Source: Saprospiraceae bacterium (GTDB lineage Bacteria; Bacteroidota; Bacteroidia; Chitinophagales; Saprospiraceae). Taken from it: a stretch of DNA of 64,000 nucleotides. Position numbers and translations under genes: made by a program. The stretch is from contig JADKKF010000007.1 of NCBI GenBank assembly GCA_016720635.1, positions 124,001 through 188,000 on the forward strand, read 5' to 3'. The stretch's first letter is position 1; every line of letters starts with the position of its first letter. Positions 17,996 to 28,526 of this stretch are shown piece after piece. The notes below the pieces were generated by a model, which did not search any database, was not told the DNA's origin, and saw only the letters and a program-made list of their open reading frames with translations.

Positions 17996-20900
17996 TGATC
18001 AGCCAATTTATTGAAAGGCCAGTACTTTCCTCTGTTATATCAATTCTAATAGTGATATTAGGAGTTTTAGGATTAATTGGATTGCCAGTCACACAATATC
18101 CAGATATAGCGCCGCCAACGGTTCGTGTTTCTGCAAATTATCCAGGTGCAAATGCACTGACTGTCCTAGAAAGTGTCATAATCCCTATCGAAGAACAAAT
18201 TAATGGAGTCGAAGGTATGGAGTATATTACTTCTACCGCCAATAATAACGGTTCGGCTAGCATAGAAGTTTTTTTTAAGCAAGGAGTTAATCCAGATATA
18301 GCGGCAGTTAATGTACAGAACAGAGTAGCACGAGCAACTCCTTTATTGCCAGTTGAAGTCACTCGAAGTGGTGTTGTAACTCAAAAACAACAAACAAGTG
18401 CATTGATGTATCTGTCGTTTTATACAGCAAATAAGGATTATGATGAAGTTTTTTTGCAAAATTATATCGACATTAATGTAGTACCTGAAATAAAAAGAAT
18501 AAGTGGGGTCGGCGATGCCAACCTTTTTGGTGGGAAGACATATTCAATGAGAATCTGGTTGAAACCAGAAAAATTAGCCAATTATGGATTAGACCCTAGC
18601 GACGTCATCGATGCTATCAATGCTCAAAGTAAAGAGGCTGCTGCTGGACAGATCGGAAGCAATTCGGGTAGCTCATTCGAATATATTATCCGATACAAAG
18701 GCAAATACACAACCGAAGCAGAATATGGGGACATAGTTATACGCTCTCTGAACAGTGGTCAGTTATTGAAATTGAAAGATGTAGCCGATGTGAAATTAGA
18801 TGCCTTGTCTTATGCTGGAATTGGGGAGAATCAAGGCTATCCTGCCTTAAGTATGGGTATATTCCAAACACCTGGCTCAAATGCAAGGGATATTAATAAT
18901 AATATTAAAGACTTTTTGCAGAAGTTGAAATTGCCCGAAGGAATACATTATACCATCAACTACGATACAAACGAATTTTTGGAAGCATCCATAACAAAAG
19001 TGATGGTGACCTTAATCGAAGCATTTCTGTTGGTATTTTTAGTGGTATATATTTTCTTGCAAGATTTTCGTTCCACATTGATACCCGCTATCGCCGTTCC
19101 AGTTTCTATTATTGGTTCATTTTTCTTTTTAAACTTATTTGGTTTCTCGCTGAATCTTCTCACACTCTTTGCATTAGTTTTGGCCATCGGGATTGTAGTG
19201 GACGATGCTATTGTAGTGGTAGAAGCGGTTCACGCCAAATTGGAACATAATAAGCAAGATAGCCACCAAGCAACCACCAAGGCGATGCATGAAATCTCTG
19301 GTGCGATTATTTCAATTACCCTTGTGATGGCCGCCGTATTTATTCCTGTTACTTTTATTACAGGCCCTACAGGAGTATTTTATAAACAGTTCGGGATTAC
19401 ACTAATTGTGGCGATTATCATTTCTGCGGTCAATGCCTTGACATTAAGCCCAATGTTAAGTGCATTATTTTTAAAAAAACACAGACCTGATGAAACGTAT
19501 GAAAAAAAGAATATTTTACAAAAATTTTTCTACAAATTCAATATAGCATTCAGTACTATCACTGAAAGGTACGGCAGAATATTTACAAAATTGGTGCATC
19601 GAAAATGGATCGTTATTGCAATGTTTATTGTATCGGCATCAGCTATTTTTTTTATTAATAAATCTATGCCTTCTGGTTTTGTTCCTAGTGAAGATCGAGG
19701 TATAATATTTACTAATGTAGAATTACCTGCAGGAGCTTCAATGGAAAGAACGTATGGCGTATTAAAGGAATTAGAAGCCAAAGTCACAAAAATTAAAGGA
19801 GTAAAAGCATTGACTTTCTCTACAGGTAGAAGTTTCTTTTCAGGAAACGGTAGCAACAATGGGTTAGCCTTTATCAGACTCAGCCCATTTAACCAAAGAA
19901 ATGGCGACAACAGTCAAAGTGTAGAAAATATTACAAAACAATTATTTGGTGTGGGTTCTACTATCGCTGATGCAAAAATTGTATTTTTTAGCCCTCCAAG
20001 TGTCCCTGGATTTGGAAGTAATGCAGGTTTTGAATTTGTATTATTAGATAAGGCTGGCAATGAAATAGAAAAAATAGACAAAACCGCGCAGTATTTCATG
20101 GATGCCTTGATGCAGAGGCCTGAAATTGAATTTGCACAGACTTCTTTTAATACTAGTTTTCCACAATATAAAATGGAAATTGATGTACCTAGGGCAGAGG
20201 GAGCTGGAGTTTCAGTTTCTAATATCTTGTCTGTAATGCAAGGATATATTGGTGGGGTATATGCGGCGGATTTTTCAAAGTATGGAAAACAATATCGCGT
20301 TATGGTTCAAGCATTGCCTGAGGCTCGAAAAGACCCACAAAGTTTAAATGAATTGTATGTCCGAACTCGGACTGGACAAATGACTCCGATAGCACAGTTT
20401 GTGACATTGAATAAAGTATATGGCCCTCAGTCTCTGAATCGTTATAACTTATTTACTTCTGTTAAGATTACTGGGGCTAATGCTGAGGGGTATAGTACAG
20501 GTAACGCTATCGCAGCCATTCAACAAGTTGCCAATAATAGTTTGCCGAGTGATTTTTCTATTGATTATACTGGATTGACTAGGGAGGAAATCAATGCTGG
20601 CTCTCAAACATTATTGATATTTATGTTGAGTGTTTTGTTTGTGTATTTTATTTTGTCAGCCCAATACGAAAGCTATATGTTGCCTTTGGCTGTTATTTTG
20701 TCTTTACCATTTGGTGTAATGGGGGCTTTTTTAGGGCAGTGGTTGGCTGGATTAGAGAATAATATTTACTTTCAGATTGCATTGGTAATGCTGGTCGGTC
20801 TTTTGGCCAAGAATGCTATTTTGATCGTGGAATTTGCAGTGCAAAGAAGAAGGCATGGCGAGACAATTATAAATGCGGCAATAAATGCAGCTAAAGCCAG

Positions 20901-21120
20901 ACTTAGACCTATTTTGATGACTTCTTTTGCTTTTATTTTTGGCATGCTGCCGTTGGTATTAGCATCTGGGATAGGGGCTGTAGGCAATAGAAGTATAGGT
21001 ACTGGGGCTGCAGTCGGGTTATTGGTTGGAACTATTTTAGGTTTGATAGTTATTCCAGTGCTATTTGTGTTATTTCAATGGCTACAAGAAAAGATTAAAC
21101 CAGTAAAATTTGAACAATAA
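17995..21120 (+). CDS. RND multidrug efflux permease (AcrB/HAE1 family)
   Basis: A full-length 1041-residue proton-driven pump. It starts with MISQFIERPVLSSVISI and the porter-domain segment LPVTQYPDIAPPTV. It has the repeated 6-helix bundles with large periplasmic loops, and the proton-relay segment GIVVDDAIVVVE in helix 4 with the Asp pair. The second-half equivalents are GLLAKNAILIVEFA and RPILMTSFAFIFGMLPL. It pumps amphipathic compounds or drugs from the periplasm through the TolC partner. It is the middle gene of a three-gene operon, with a 1-bp overlap upstream and a 16-bp gap downstream. Confidence 0.96.
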   Translation: MISQFIERPVLSSVISILIVILGVLGLIGLPVTQYPDIAPPTVRVSANYPGANALTVLESVIIPIEEQINGVEGMEYITSTANNNGSASIEVFFKQGVNPDIAAVNVQNRVARATPLLPVEVTRSGVVTQKQQTSALMYLSFYTANKDYDEVFLQNYIDINVVPEIKRISGVGDANLFGGKTYSMRIWLKPEKLANYGLDPSDVIDAINAQSKEAAAGQIGSNSGSSFEYIIRYKGKYTTEAEYGDIVIRSLNSGQLLKLKDVADVKLDALSYAGIGENQGYPALSMGIFQTPGSNARDINNNIKDFLQKLKLPEGIHYTINYDTNEFLEASITKVMVTLIEAFLLVFLVVYIFLQDFRSTLIPAIAVPVSIIGSFFFLNLFGFSLNLLTLFALVLAIGIVVDDAIVVVEAVHAKLEHNKQDSHQATTKAMHEISGAIISITLVMAAVFIPVTFITGPTGVFYKQFGITLIVAIIISAVNALTLSPMLSALFLKKHRPDETYEKKNILQKFFYKFNIAFSTITERYGRIFTKLVHRKWIVIAMFIVSASAIFFINKSMPSGFVPSEDRGIIFTNVELPAGASMERTYGVLKELEAKVTKIKGVKALTFSTGRSFFSGNGSNNGLAFIRLSPFNQRNGDNSQSVENITKQLFGVGSTIADAKIVFFSPPSVPGFGSNAGFEFVLLDKAGNEIEKIDKTAQYFMDALMQRPEIEFAQTSFNTSFPQYKMEIDVPRAEGAGVSVSNILSVMQGYIGGVYAADFSKYGKQYRVMVQALPEARKDPQSLNELYVRTRTGQMTPIAQFVTLNKVYGPQSLNRYNLFTSVKITGANAEGYSTGNAIAAIQQVANNSLPSDFSIDYTGLTREEINAGSQTLLIFMLSVLFVYFILSAQYESYMLPLAVILSLPFGVMGAFLGQWLAGLENNIYFQIALVMLVGLLAKNAILIVEFAVQRRRHGETIINAAINAAKARLRPILMTSFAFIFGMLPLVLASGIGAVGNRSIGTGAAVGLLVGTILGLIVIPVLFVLFQWLQEKIKPVKFEQ

Positions 21121-21136
21121 ATGAATACGGCATTTA

Positions 21137-22543
21137 ATGAATAAAAAAGCATACATAATACTAATTATACTGTTTTCGGTTTTATTACAATCTTGTTTTG
21201 TTAGTAAAAAATATACCCGAAATGAGGCATTTTTAGTGCAGCCTGACATGTTCAGAGCCGAAATAAATCAGAAAGATTCCAGCTCGATTGCCAATATTGT
21301 TTGGGGCGAGTTCTTCAAGGATACTTTATTGAAAAACTATATAGATGTAGCACTTAAAGAGAATTTAGATTTAAAAATGGCTGTTGAGAAGATTAAAACC
21401 AGCCAATCTTATTATCAGCAAGCCAAAGCTCAATTTTTTCCATCGGTGGCAATAGCGCCAGAGGTCTCCTATAATTCGCAATCATTAAATACCCAATTTG
21501 GCCAACTTTTTGGAGAAAGAAGACATCTCGTCCAGTATGGTATTCCGTTTTCATTGGGCTGGGAACTAGACGTGTGGGGAAAAATTAGCAGTGCTAAAAG
21601 AGCATCCCAAGCTGCATTGTTAAGCACAGTAGCAAGTGCTCAAGCCTATCAGTCTTTATTGGTGGGCAATGTGGCCAAATTATACTATCAACTATTGGTG
21701 CTGGATGAACAATTTAGGATCACTGAATCTACTATAATTACAAGAACTAAATCGCTTGAAACAACCAAAGCCTTGAAAGTTGCTGGGACTTTGACAGAGG
21801 CAGCCGTAAAACAAAGCGAAGCTCTTTTATTGAACGCAAAAGGATTGTTAGTTAATATTGAAAACCAAAGGACAATTACCGAAAATGCATTAGCTATTTT
21901 ATTAAATCAAAGTCCTCATAAATTGGAAAGAACGCACCTCGACCAACAAACTATTAATCATAAATTATTATATAGTGTGCCTTACGATTTATTAAAAAAC
22001 CGACCAGATATAAGAGCTGCAGAATATGAATTGGTCAATGCTTTTGAATTATCCAATGTAGCACAAGCCAACTTTTACCCATCATTAAGAATTACGGCAA
22101 ATACAGGTTTGCAAAGTGTTGATATTGATCGATTGTTCAGTCTTAAATCTTTATTTGTAAATACGGTAGCTTCGCTTACGCAACCAATTTGGAATAAAAG
22201 ACAATTGAGGACACAAAAAGAAATAGCAATGGCCAATCAACAAATTGCCTATCTCCAATATCGCAAATCTATTTTAGTTGCAGCTAACGAGGTGTCAAAC
22301 GCTTTGGCCTTGTATCAAACACAAACGGAACTAATGTCACTTAAACAGCAAGAGTATAATTCATATCGTCTGGCGACGGAATATTCTCAGGAATTAGTAA
22401 ATAATGGTATGGCAAATTATTTGGAAGTGTTGCGTGCCCAAGAAAACGAACTAAGTGCGCAGCTGAGTTATTTGAATGCTAATTATGGACGGTTAATTGC
22501 TGTGGTTGATTTGTATCGAGCCTTAGGTGGTGGCGCAAAATGA
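21137..22543 (+). CDS. Outer membrane efflux lipoprotein (TolC/NodT family)
   Basis: The 468-residue product has a lipobox ending in LLQSC (Cys about 19). Two tandem OEP repeats follow, rich in long helices; visible signatures are LGWELDVWGKISSAKRASQAA, NRPDIRAAEYELVNA and ANFYPSLRI. It forms the trimeric outer-membrane exit duct for the RND pump upstream. It is the third gene of that operon. After it, the convergent SRPBCC gene ends 87 bp away, with no clear terminator hairpin. Confidence 0.94.
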   Translation: MNKKAYIILIILFSVLLQSCFVSKKYTRNEAFLVQPDMFRAEINQKDSSSIANIVWGEFFKDTLLKNYIDVALKENLDLKMAVEKIKTSQSYYQQAKAQFFPSVAIAPEVSYNSQSLNTQFGQLFGERRHLVQYGIPFSLGWELDVWGKISSAKRASQAALLSTVASAQAYQSLLVGNVAKLYYQLLVLDEQFRITESTIITRTKSLETTKALKVAGTLTEAAVKQSEALLLNAKGLLVNIENQRTITENALAILLNQSPHKLERTHLDQQTINHKLLYSVPYDLLKNRPDIRAAEYELVNAFELSNVAQANFYPSLRITANTGLQSVDIDRLFSLKSLFVNTVASLTQPIWNKRQLRTQKEIAMANQQIAYLQYRKSILVAANEVSNALALYQTQTELMSLKQQEYNSYRLATEYSQELVNNGMANYLEVLRAQENELSAQLSYLNANYGRLIAVVDLYRALGGGAK

Positions 22544-22629
22544 CAATTGTTTTGATATTATAAAGAATGTTGAATCGAGGTTCTGTTTGTTCCCATTTCT
22601 GAAACTTTTATTATTTGATAAATGGTTTG

Positions 22630-23064
22630 CTATATTTTTAATCTAGATTTTAATCCGTTTCTAAGATTTATCCCTGTGTACAAGTATGCCTTCAAAGAAC
22701 ATGAAAAATCAGTCCAGCCTTGCGTCTGGCCCATCATTGTTCTTACTTCTTCAAGGGAATAAAATTCCTCCGTTATATTTATCTTTGTTTTTTGATCTTC
22801 AACTTTAGAGAGCGTAATGTTTACCTTTCTCATTTTGTTTTCTACCTCCCATTCGAATGTAATGAACTCATTCTCTTGAACTTGAATGCTTTGAATAATA
22901 CAAGAAACCCCGTAGTCAGCGAATTCCCATTCTACATCAATTCCGCTTTTCAGATCGTTACTTGCGCTTGATGCAAAATACCCAACCAATTGATTTTTAT
23001 CCACAATTGCTCGAAAAACTTCTGAGATTGGCCGTGTAACAAAATCATTAATTTCAACTTTCAT
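22630..23064 (-). CDS. SRPBCC/AHSA1-like domain protein
   Basis: The 144-residue product matches the START/Bet v1-like AHSA1 fold: the opening strand and helix VTRPISEVFRAIVDKNQL, then alternating strands (VSCIIQSIQ, FITFEWEVE, KINITEEFY) and the C-terminal helix FSCSLKAYLYTGINLR. Such proteins bind hydrophobic ligands or chaperones; no specific role can be read. Its ATG overlaps the end of the membrane glycosyltransferase gene by 4 bp (ATGA), so the two are co-translated. Confidence 0.8.
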   Translation of the reverse strand: MKVEINDFVTRPISEVFRAIVDKNQLVGYFASSASNDLKSGIDVEWEFADYGVSCIIQSIQVQENEFITFEWEVENKMRKVNITLSKVEDQKTKINITEEFYSLEEVRTMMGQTQGWTDFSCSLKAYLYTGINLRNGLKSRLKI

Positions 23065-24503
23065 TTTACTGGTATTTTTTGGTATAATTCGTATAAATCT
23101 GTTTGAATAGCCACCTTTTTATAAGAATTCGAATTTAGAATTTCGAGATTCTTCTTCAAGATTAGGAATTGACTTGTTGGTCTTTTGTCGATGCTAATGT
23201 TAAGATATCTCATTAGATAACATTGCAATTCCCAATCATTCAACAAATCTTTAGGGCCTCTGACCACCGAATATTTTGGTACAATTCCACCAATTTTTTT
23301 TATGTCTTGAATCAGTTCTTTGTCCCTAGATATTTTTCCAATTTGGCAACCTGCGAAAATTAAAACGCCACCGAATACTAAGACCGAGAGCAAAAGCAAT
23401 AATTTTACCTTTGATGTATAAAGATTCACCAGATCCAGTGCCATTGGTGCCAATATCAATCCAAATACTATACCAAAAAATGGTAAAGAAGGAACCATGT
23501 AAAAGCCTTTTTGAACCATCGTCAAAACCAATGGAAGAGACCCAGATATGCCTAGGAGAAAGAAAAATACGATATCGCGCTTGTTCTCTCTTATCTTAGT
23601 CAAATAACCTCGCTTCCTCGTGATGAAAACAATCAGGCCTGTAATCAAAATTTGAGGGATCAACTCACTAAACAATCTTTCAAATACATAAAACCTAGAG
23701 GAAACGGTAGGATCCGAGTTTATTCTATGCAATGCTCGCTCAAAAAGATAGGTGGACAAACTTTGACTGCTTTCGGGTAAAACAAAAAGAATAGAATACA
23801 AGAGAAAGGGGACAAACAATATTTTGAGCGTAAAATAAATTCCCTCCTTCAAGCTAATGGACCTAAAAACCAACCAATATAAAATCGGAACACCTAGTGG
23901 AAAAAAACCTGGAATACCTTTGCTCATCGTTGCTAAAAATATGGCAAATCCAGCCAATAGAAACCACAAAATATTTTTATCCTGAGACCTCAATCCTCGA
24001 TAGCTAAAATACACTGAAGCCAGAGTGAAAATTCCCATCGTATTTTCATGCATATTGTTTGAAAAAGACCAAAAACACACTGGGATCGTTATCCATAAAA
24101 TCAAAGGAAGCCAACCTAGTCCCTTGAATTCTTCGTTTTTCTTGAATATTTCACGCCAAAGAACTACAATCAGCAAAGCAGTGACTACCAAACATGTAAA
24201 TGTATAAAATCGCTCCACATAAACCGAATCTCCGAGTACCTTAAAAAACAATGCTTGAATCCCAAAAACCAAAGGCGGCTGTTCATGGAAAGCACTCAAA
24301 CCATACAAATTTAATTTGCTGAATTGAGGAAACCAAAAAGTTCCAATTCCTTGACCAAGATTGTGTGATACGGACGTGTATAACATGGCATCCATGAACA
24401 TCCCTTCTTGGATCAATATCGGTAATGTCAGCCCAACTAAAACAGACGCCGCAAATATCCAATAGGGTATATGTTTGGGGATGCGTTCTTTGATATTTCT
24501 CAA
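23061..24503 (-). CDS. GT39-type membrane glycosyltransferase (ArnT/PMT-like)
   Basis: A 480-residue protein with about ten membrane helices. The first periplasmic loop carries an acidic site (GMFMDAMLYTSVSHNLGQG) followed by HEQPPLVFGIQALFF, the layout of GT-C enzymes such as ArnT that move a sugar from a polyprenyl phosphate to lipid or protein. A short C-terminal soluble tail follows the last helix (about 370-390). Acceptor and sugar cannot be told. It is the first gene of a pair with the SRPBCC gene. Confidence 0.8.
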   Translation of the reverse strand: MRNIKERIPKHIPYWIFAASVLVGLTLPILIQEGMFMDAMLYTSVSHNLGQGIGTFWFPQFSKLNLYGLSAFHEQPPLVFGIQALFFKVLGDSVYVERFYTFTCLVVTALLIVVLWREIFKKNEEFKGLGWLPLILWITIPVCFWSFSNNMHENTMGIFTLASVYFSYRGLRSQDKNILWFLLAGFAIFLATMSKGIPGFFPLGVPILYWLVFRSISLKEGIYFTLKILFVPFLLYSILFVLPESSQSLSTYLFERALHRINSDPTVSSRFYVFERLFSELIPQILITGLIVFITRKRGYLTKIRENKRDIVFFFLLGISGSLPLVLTMVQKGFYMVPSLPFFGIVFGLILAPMALDLVNLYTSKVKLLLLLSVLVFGGVLIFAGCQIGKISRDKELIQDIKKIGGIVPKYSVVRGPKDLLNDWELQCYLMRYLNISIDKRPTSQFLILKKNLEILNSNSYKKVAIQTDLYELYQKIPVK

Positions 24504-24580
24504 AATATTATTTCTTTTTGCAAAAATTTTTTAAGCCAAAATATTCCATAAGGAATCTTTGTTTTTACTAAACGAGAATC

Positions 24581-25015
24581 TTATAATTCACCGATATCTT
24601 CGTTCCAAAGTTTTGGATTTTTTTCGATAAAATCTTCCATCATGTTCACACATTCAGGCAAGTCCAAATCAATCACCTCTACGCCATGAGATTCCATAAA
24701 TTCCCTAGCTCCTTCGAATGTTCTTGATTCACCAACTATTACTTTTTTGATTTTGAATTGGACGATCGTACCTGCACACATATAGCATGGCATCAGGGTT
24801 GAATATATGGTAGTTCCTGCAAAAGAACCAATCCTCCCTGCATTGTTCAGGCAATCCATCTCACCATGTAGGATTGGATTGAGCTCTTGTACTCTTTTAT
24901 TATGACCTTCTGCCAAAAGCTCCCCATTTCGTACCAAAACTGATCCGATCGGAATACCACCCTCAGATTTGCTCTTTTGAGCCATAGCAATGGCCCTTTC
25001 CATAAATTTATCCAT
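24581..25015 (-). CDS. Yeast-type cytosine deaminase / nucleoside deaminase
   Basis: A 144-residue zinc deaminase: His50-x-Glu52 (ILHGEMDCL) and Cys77-x2-Cys80 (MPCYMCAG). Unlike tRNA deaminase TadA (HAE), it has HGE, GIPIGSVLVRNGELLAEGHN, VIVGESRTFEGA and a C-terminal WNEDIGEL, all close to yeast Fcy1 cytosine deaminase. It should convert cytosine to uracil. It lies 18 bp after preA, which reduces uracil, so the pair would run cytosine to dihydrouracil. An NCS1 transporter at 42294-43736 could bring in the base. Confidence 0.83.
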   Translation of the reverse strand: MDKFMERAIAMAQKSKSEGGIPIGSVLVRNGELLAEGHNKRVQELNPILHGEMDCLNNAGRIGSFAGTTIYSTLMPCYMCAGTIVQFKIKKVIVGESRTFEGAREFMESHGVEVIDLDLPECVNMMEDFIEKNPKLWNEDIGEL

Positions 25016-25033
25016 CTTTACTCTTTGATATAA

Positions 25034-26301
25034 TTAGTGATCGTTGAGTGGCAATCCTCTTTTTTGATATTCGATCCAATTGATGTTTTCATCCCCTTTG
25101 CGCTTTTCAACCATAGTTATGCATTCATCTACAGGACAAACCAACTTGCATAAATTACAGCCTACACATTCTTCTTCATTGATGGTATAAGTATTGTACG
25201 GATTTCCATCTACCTTGAAAATGGACTGATGGGATGTGTCTTCACAAGCAATATAACAAAGCCCACAATGGACACATTTATCTTGGTTTATATTGGCGAC
25301 AATATGAAAATTCAAATCCAATTGTTCCCAGTCCGTAAGATACTGAACCGATTTTCCTCTAAAATCCTCAATACTGTGAAATCCCTTTGCATCCATCCAA
25401 TTGGACATCCCTTCACAGAGGTCTTCTATGATCCTGAAGCCATATCTCATGGCTGCGGTGCAAACCTGTAGCGAGGATGAACCTAACAAAATAAATTCTA
25501 CGGCGTCTTCCCAAGTTGTGATCCCGCCAATTCCAGAAATTGGAACTTTATTCGTTTGTGGATTTTTTGAAAGGGTAGACAAGAATTTTAGTGCGATGGG
25601 CTTGACCGCTGGACCGCAATATCCACCGTACACAGATTGCCCACCAACATTTGGATTAGGCACCAAGGTGTCCAAATCTATGCCAGTAACCGATTGAATT
25701 GTGTTGATGAGAGAAAGCGCATCCGTGCCTCCTTGAATGGCCGCCAAACCCGTCGGTACGACAGAATGAACATTTGGGGTGAGCTTGGTAATCACAGGGA
25801 TTGTTGCGGCTTCCATGACCCATTCCACGACCATCTTTGCTATTTCTGGGTCTTGCCCTACCACTGCGCCCATACCTCTTTCGATCATGCCATGTGGACA
25901 TCCAAAATTGAGTTCTATCCCGTGCGCACCTGTATCTTCAACTTGTTTTATGAGTGTGTGCCACGCTTCTCGGTAGTTGTCAGCCATTAAGGACACGATC
26001 ATTGCTCTATCTGGAAACTCCCTGACAGTTTCTTTTATTTCCTTTAAATTAATGGCCAATGGCCGATCGGAGATCAATTCGATATTGTTGAATCCCATGA
26101 TCTTCTGAGACCCAAAATTGACAGATGAATATCTAGAAGAAACATTTTTTACTTGAGATCCTAAGGTCTTCCAAACCACACCGCCCCAACCAGCCTCAAA
26201 AGCTCTAATGACATTGTATTTTTGTCTGTTGGAGGTGCTGATGCCAACCAAAAAGGATTCGGGGATTTTATGCCTAAAAAATCAATACTTAAATCAGCCA
26301 T
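25034..26301 (-). CDS. preA: NAD-dependent dihydropyrimidine dehydrogenase subunit PreA (frameshifted near N-terminus)
   Basis: PreA reduces uracil and thymine with an FMN TIM barrel and a C-terminal ferredoxin domain holding two 4Fe-4S clusters (CVHCGLCYIAC and CVGCNLCKLVCP). The barrel signatures RAFEAGWGGVVWKTLG and GIELNFGCPHGM are visible. The true start is ATG at 26301 (MADLSIDFLGIKSPNPFWLA, then SAPPTD), but this frame is one base out from the rest. The break lies in a run of five A on the coding strand (26219-26223); six would restore SAPPTDKKYNVIRAFEAGWGG. Without the repair, reading could only begin at a TTG near 26251 and would lose the first barrel strand. PreT is not in the window. 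Confidence 0.9.
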
Positions 26302-26490
26302 AATTTTTAATTCATTTTTACATTCAAATCAAATTATCCTAAAGGTCACTACTACGCAGAAGTATCCCTTTCGACTGAAAGATAAAAATAAATTTTATTA
26401 TTTCTCTTCTTAAGTATAAAAAATCCTAAAAAATAGCTCCAGTTACACTAAAAAGATGAGAACCCAATTTTTCCTCAAATGATAACCCGC

Positions 26491-28341
26491 TTACATTCTG
26501 TCAGGCATATCTATGCCCAATAAATTCATTGAATGGGCGAGCAATCTGGCAGTTACTCTACATAATACCAGTCTGAAATCTCTTGCACCAGGCTCTTTTG
26601 CCAATAAAATGGAGTTGTTGTGATAAAATTTATGATAATATTTGGCCAATTGGTATGCAAAGTGGGCTACGACCGAAGGATCATAAGTATTACTGGCCTC
26701 TTCTAGTACGTATGGATAATAGTACAAATGAAGGATTATATCTTTTTCATCTTCGTTGATGTGTGTGTAAACATTTGAGTCCAAAACCAAATCTATTGGT
26801 GTTTTCCTCAACAAGGATTGAATACGTACATAGGCATTTTGGATATAAGGGCCGGTATGCCCTTGCAAATCAACTGACTCTGAAGGATCAAAAATCATTC
26901 GCTTCTTCGGCTGTACTTTTAAGATAAAAAATTTAATTGCCGCTAAGCTTATATCATTTACGATATCATTTTTTTCTGCAGGTGTCAATGCAGCCAATTC
27001 TTCTCTCTCGAGCGTATTGGTTGAGACCTCGGCTGTAATTTCATCGATCAAATCGTCTGCATCTACTACCGTACCTTCGCGAGATTTCATCCTTCCACTG
27101 GGCAACTCAACCATGCCATATGATAAATGAAACAAGCCATCTGCATATGGTTCTTGAAGTTTTTTCATTGTCTCAAACAATGCCTGAAAATGGTAGTTTT
27201 GCTCATCTGCTACTACGTATATCATTTTGCTAGGATTCCATTGCTTATAGCGCATATTGGCTGTACCTATGTCCTGTGTTATATATACAGAAGTGCCATC
27301 TGCCCTCAAAACAACCTTATGATCCAATTTTTTATCAGTGAGGTCTATCCAAACTGAATTATCGGGCTTTTTATAAAACACCGATTTTTCGAGTCCTTCA
27401 TTGATGATGTCTTTTCCAAGTAAATAGGTTTCAGATTCATAATCCAATTGATCAAAATCTACTCTTAGGCGTTTAAATGTTTCTGCGAACCCATCGTAAA
27501 CCCAGCCATTGAGTTGTGCCCAAAGAGTTTTAACCTCTACATCGCCATCTTCCCATTTTTGGAGCATTTTACGAGCTTGCAAGCCCAAATTACTTTCTAG
27601 GTTGAAATAATCATTTTTATATCTTTTGAAAAAGTCAGATTGGGTTTCATCTTCTTTCTTTTTCTCCTCGTAAATTGCCTTGCCAGCAACTGAATCTTGC
27701 CAAGTTGAATATTCTTCTTTGAACTTTTGCTCGAAAAGTACGTACATATCACCCACAAGGTGGTCACCTTTCTTGGTCGGTGATGGAACTTGACCTTCCC
27801 CGAACAATTTCCAAGCCAGCATTGACTTACAGATGGCTATACCTCGATCATTGATGATTTGCACTTTCTTTACGTCGTATCCTTGAGTTCCAAGTATTTT
27901 GTAGGTACTCCATCCTAACAATATATTTCGAACATGACCAAGATGTAGGGGCTTATTAGTGTTGGGGGAGCAGAATTCGACCAGAACAGTCTCTCCATTC
28001 TTCGGTTTTATTCCGTACTCGAGATTGCTTGAGATTTTATTTAATATTTCCAGCAATTCTTTGTTGGATAATTTTAAATTCAAAAAGCCCTTAATCACCT
28101 GAAATTCGACAAAATCTGTATCGTTTTGCAGAATAAAATTACCCAAGTCGGTTGCTACTTTTTCTGGAGGCAAATTTACTGATTTGGCAATATTGAATAC
28201 TGTCAGAGTAAAGTCCCCAACATGTTCTTTCTTAGTAGCTGTAATCCATTGGAGAGGGATTTCCATTTCTAGATTGAAACTCTCCGACAAAAACTGCTTG
28301 ATTATTACTTGCAACTTAGATTCTACAAAATTATATGACAT
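26491..28341 (-). CDS. argS: Arginine--tRNA ligase
   Basis: A 616-residue class I synthetase. It has the N-terminal Add-1 domain, the HIGH-like motif in SPNTNKPLHLGHVRN, INDRGIAICKSMLAW, the KMSKS-like segment GRMKSREGTVVDADDL, and the C-terminal anticodon-binding domain ending in RLLAHSMNLLGIDMPDRM. It charges tRNA-Arg. Length and motifs are ordinary. It stands alone on the minus strand, with 189 bp to preA and 745 bp of mostly gene-free sequence upstream. Confidence 0.97.
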   Translation of the reverse strand: MSYNFVESKLQVIIKQFLSESFNLEMEIPLQWITATKKEHVGDFTLTVFNIAKSVNLPPEKVATDLGNFILQNDTDFVEFQVIKGFLNLKLSNKELLEILNKISSNLEYGIKPKNGETVLVEFCSPNTNKPLHLGHVRNILLGWSTYKILGTQGYDVKKVQIINDRGIAICKSMLAWKLFGEGQVPSPTKKGDHLVGDMYVLFEQKFKEEYSTWQDSVAGKAIYEEKKKEDETQSDFFKRYKNDYFNLESNLGLQARKMLQKWEDGDVEVKTLWAQLNGWVYDGFAETFKRLRVDFDQLDYESETYLLGKDIINEGLEKSVFYKKPDNSVWIDLTDKKLDHKVVLRADGTSVYITQDIGTANMRYKQWNPSKMIYVVADEQNYHFQALFETMKKLQEPYADGLFHLSYGMVELPSGRMKSREGTVVDADDLIDEITAEVSTNTLEREELAALTPAEKNDIVNDISLAAIKFFILKVQPKKRMIFDPSESVDLQGHTGPYIQNAYVRIQSLLRKTPIDLVLDSNVYTHINEDEKDIILHLYYYPYVLEEASNTYDPSVVAHFAYQLAKYYHKFYHNNSILLAKEPGARDFRLVLCRVTARLLAHSMNLLGIDMPDRM

Positions 28342-28526
28342 TTTCGAAAATGTATTTGACTTTTAAAAATTGGACTTTTGGTATAATTAATAAATAAAAA
28401 TAACTCAATTTAGTTTTACAATGCCCACTAGCAAATAAATTTGAGCAAATTTTACTAAAACCTTAAACAAGAATGATGACAGTTTAGTCATCTTTAACAT
28501 TTAGTATGGAAATGGACAAAAATCCA

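Noticed and set aside
24581..25015. TadA tRNA adenosine deaminase
   Set aside because: TadA has HAE at the zinc site and a different C-terminus; this protein has HGE and the yeast cytosine deaminase end.
25637..25990. Plus-strand frame of 117 codons inside preA
   Set aside because: Antisense to the FMN-barrel coding region, no family match, no promoter.
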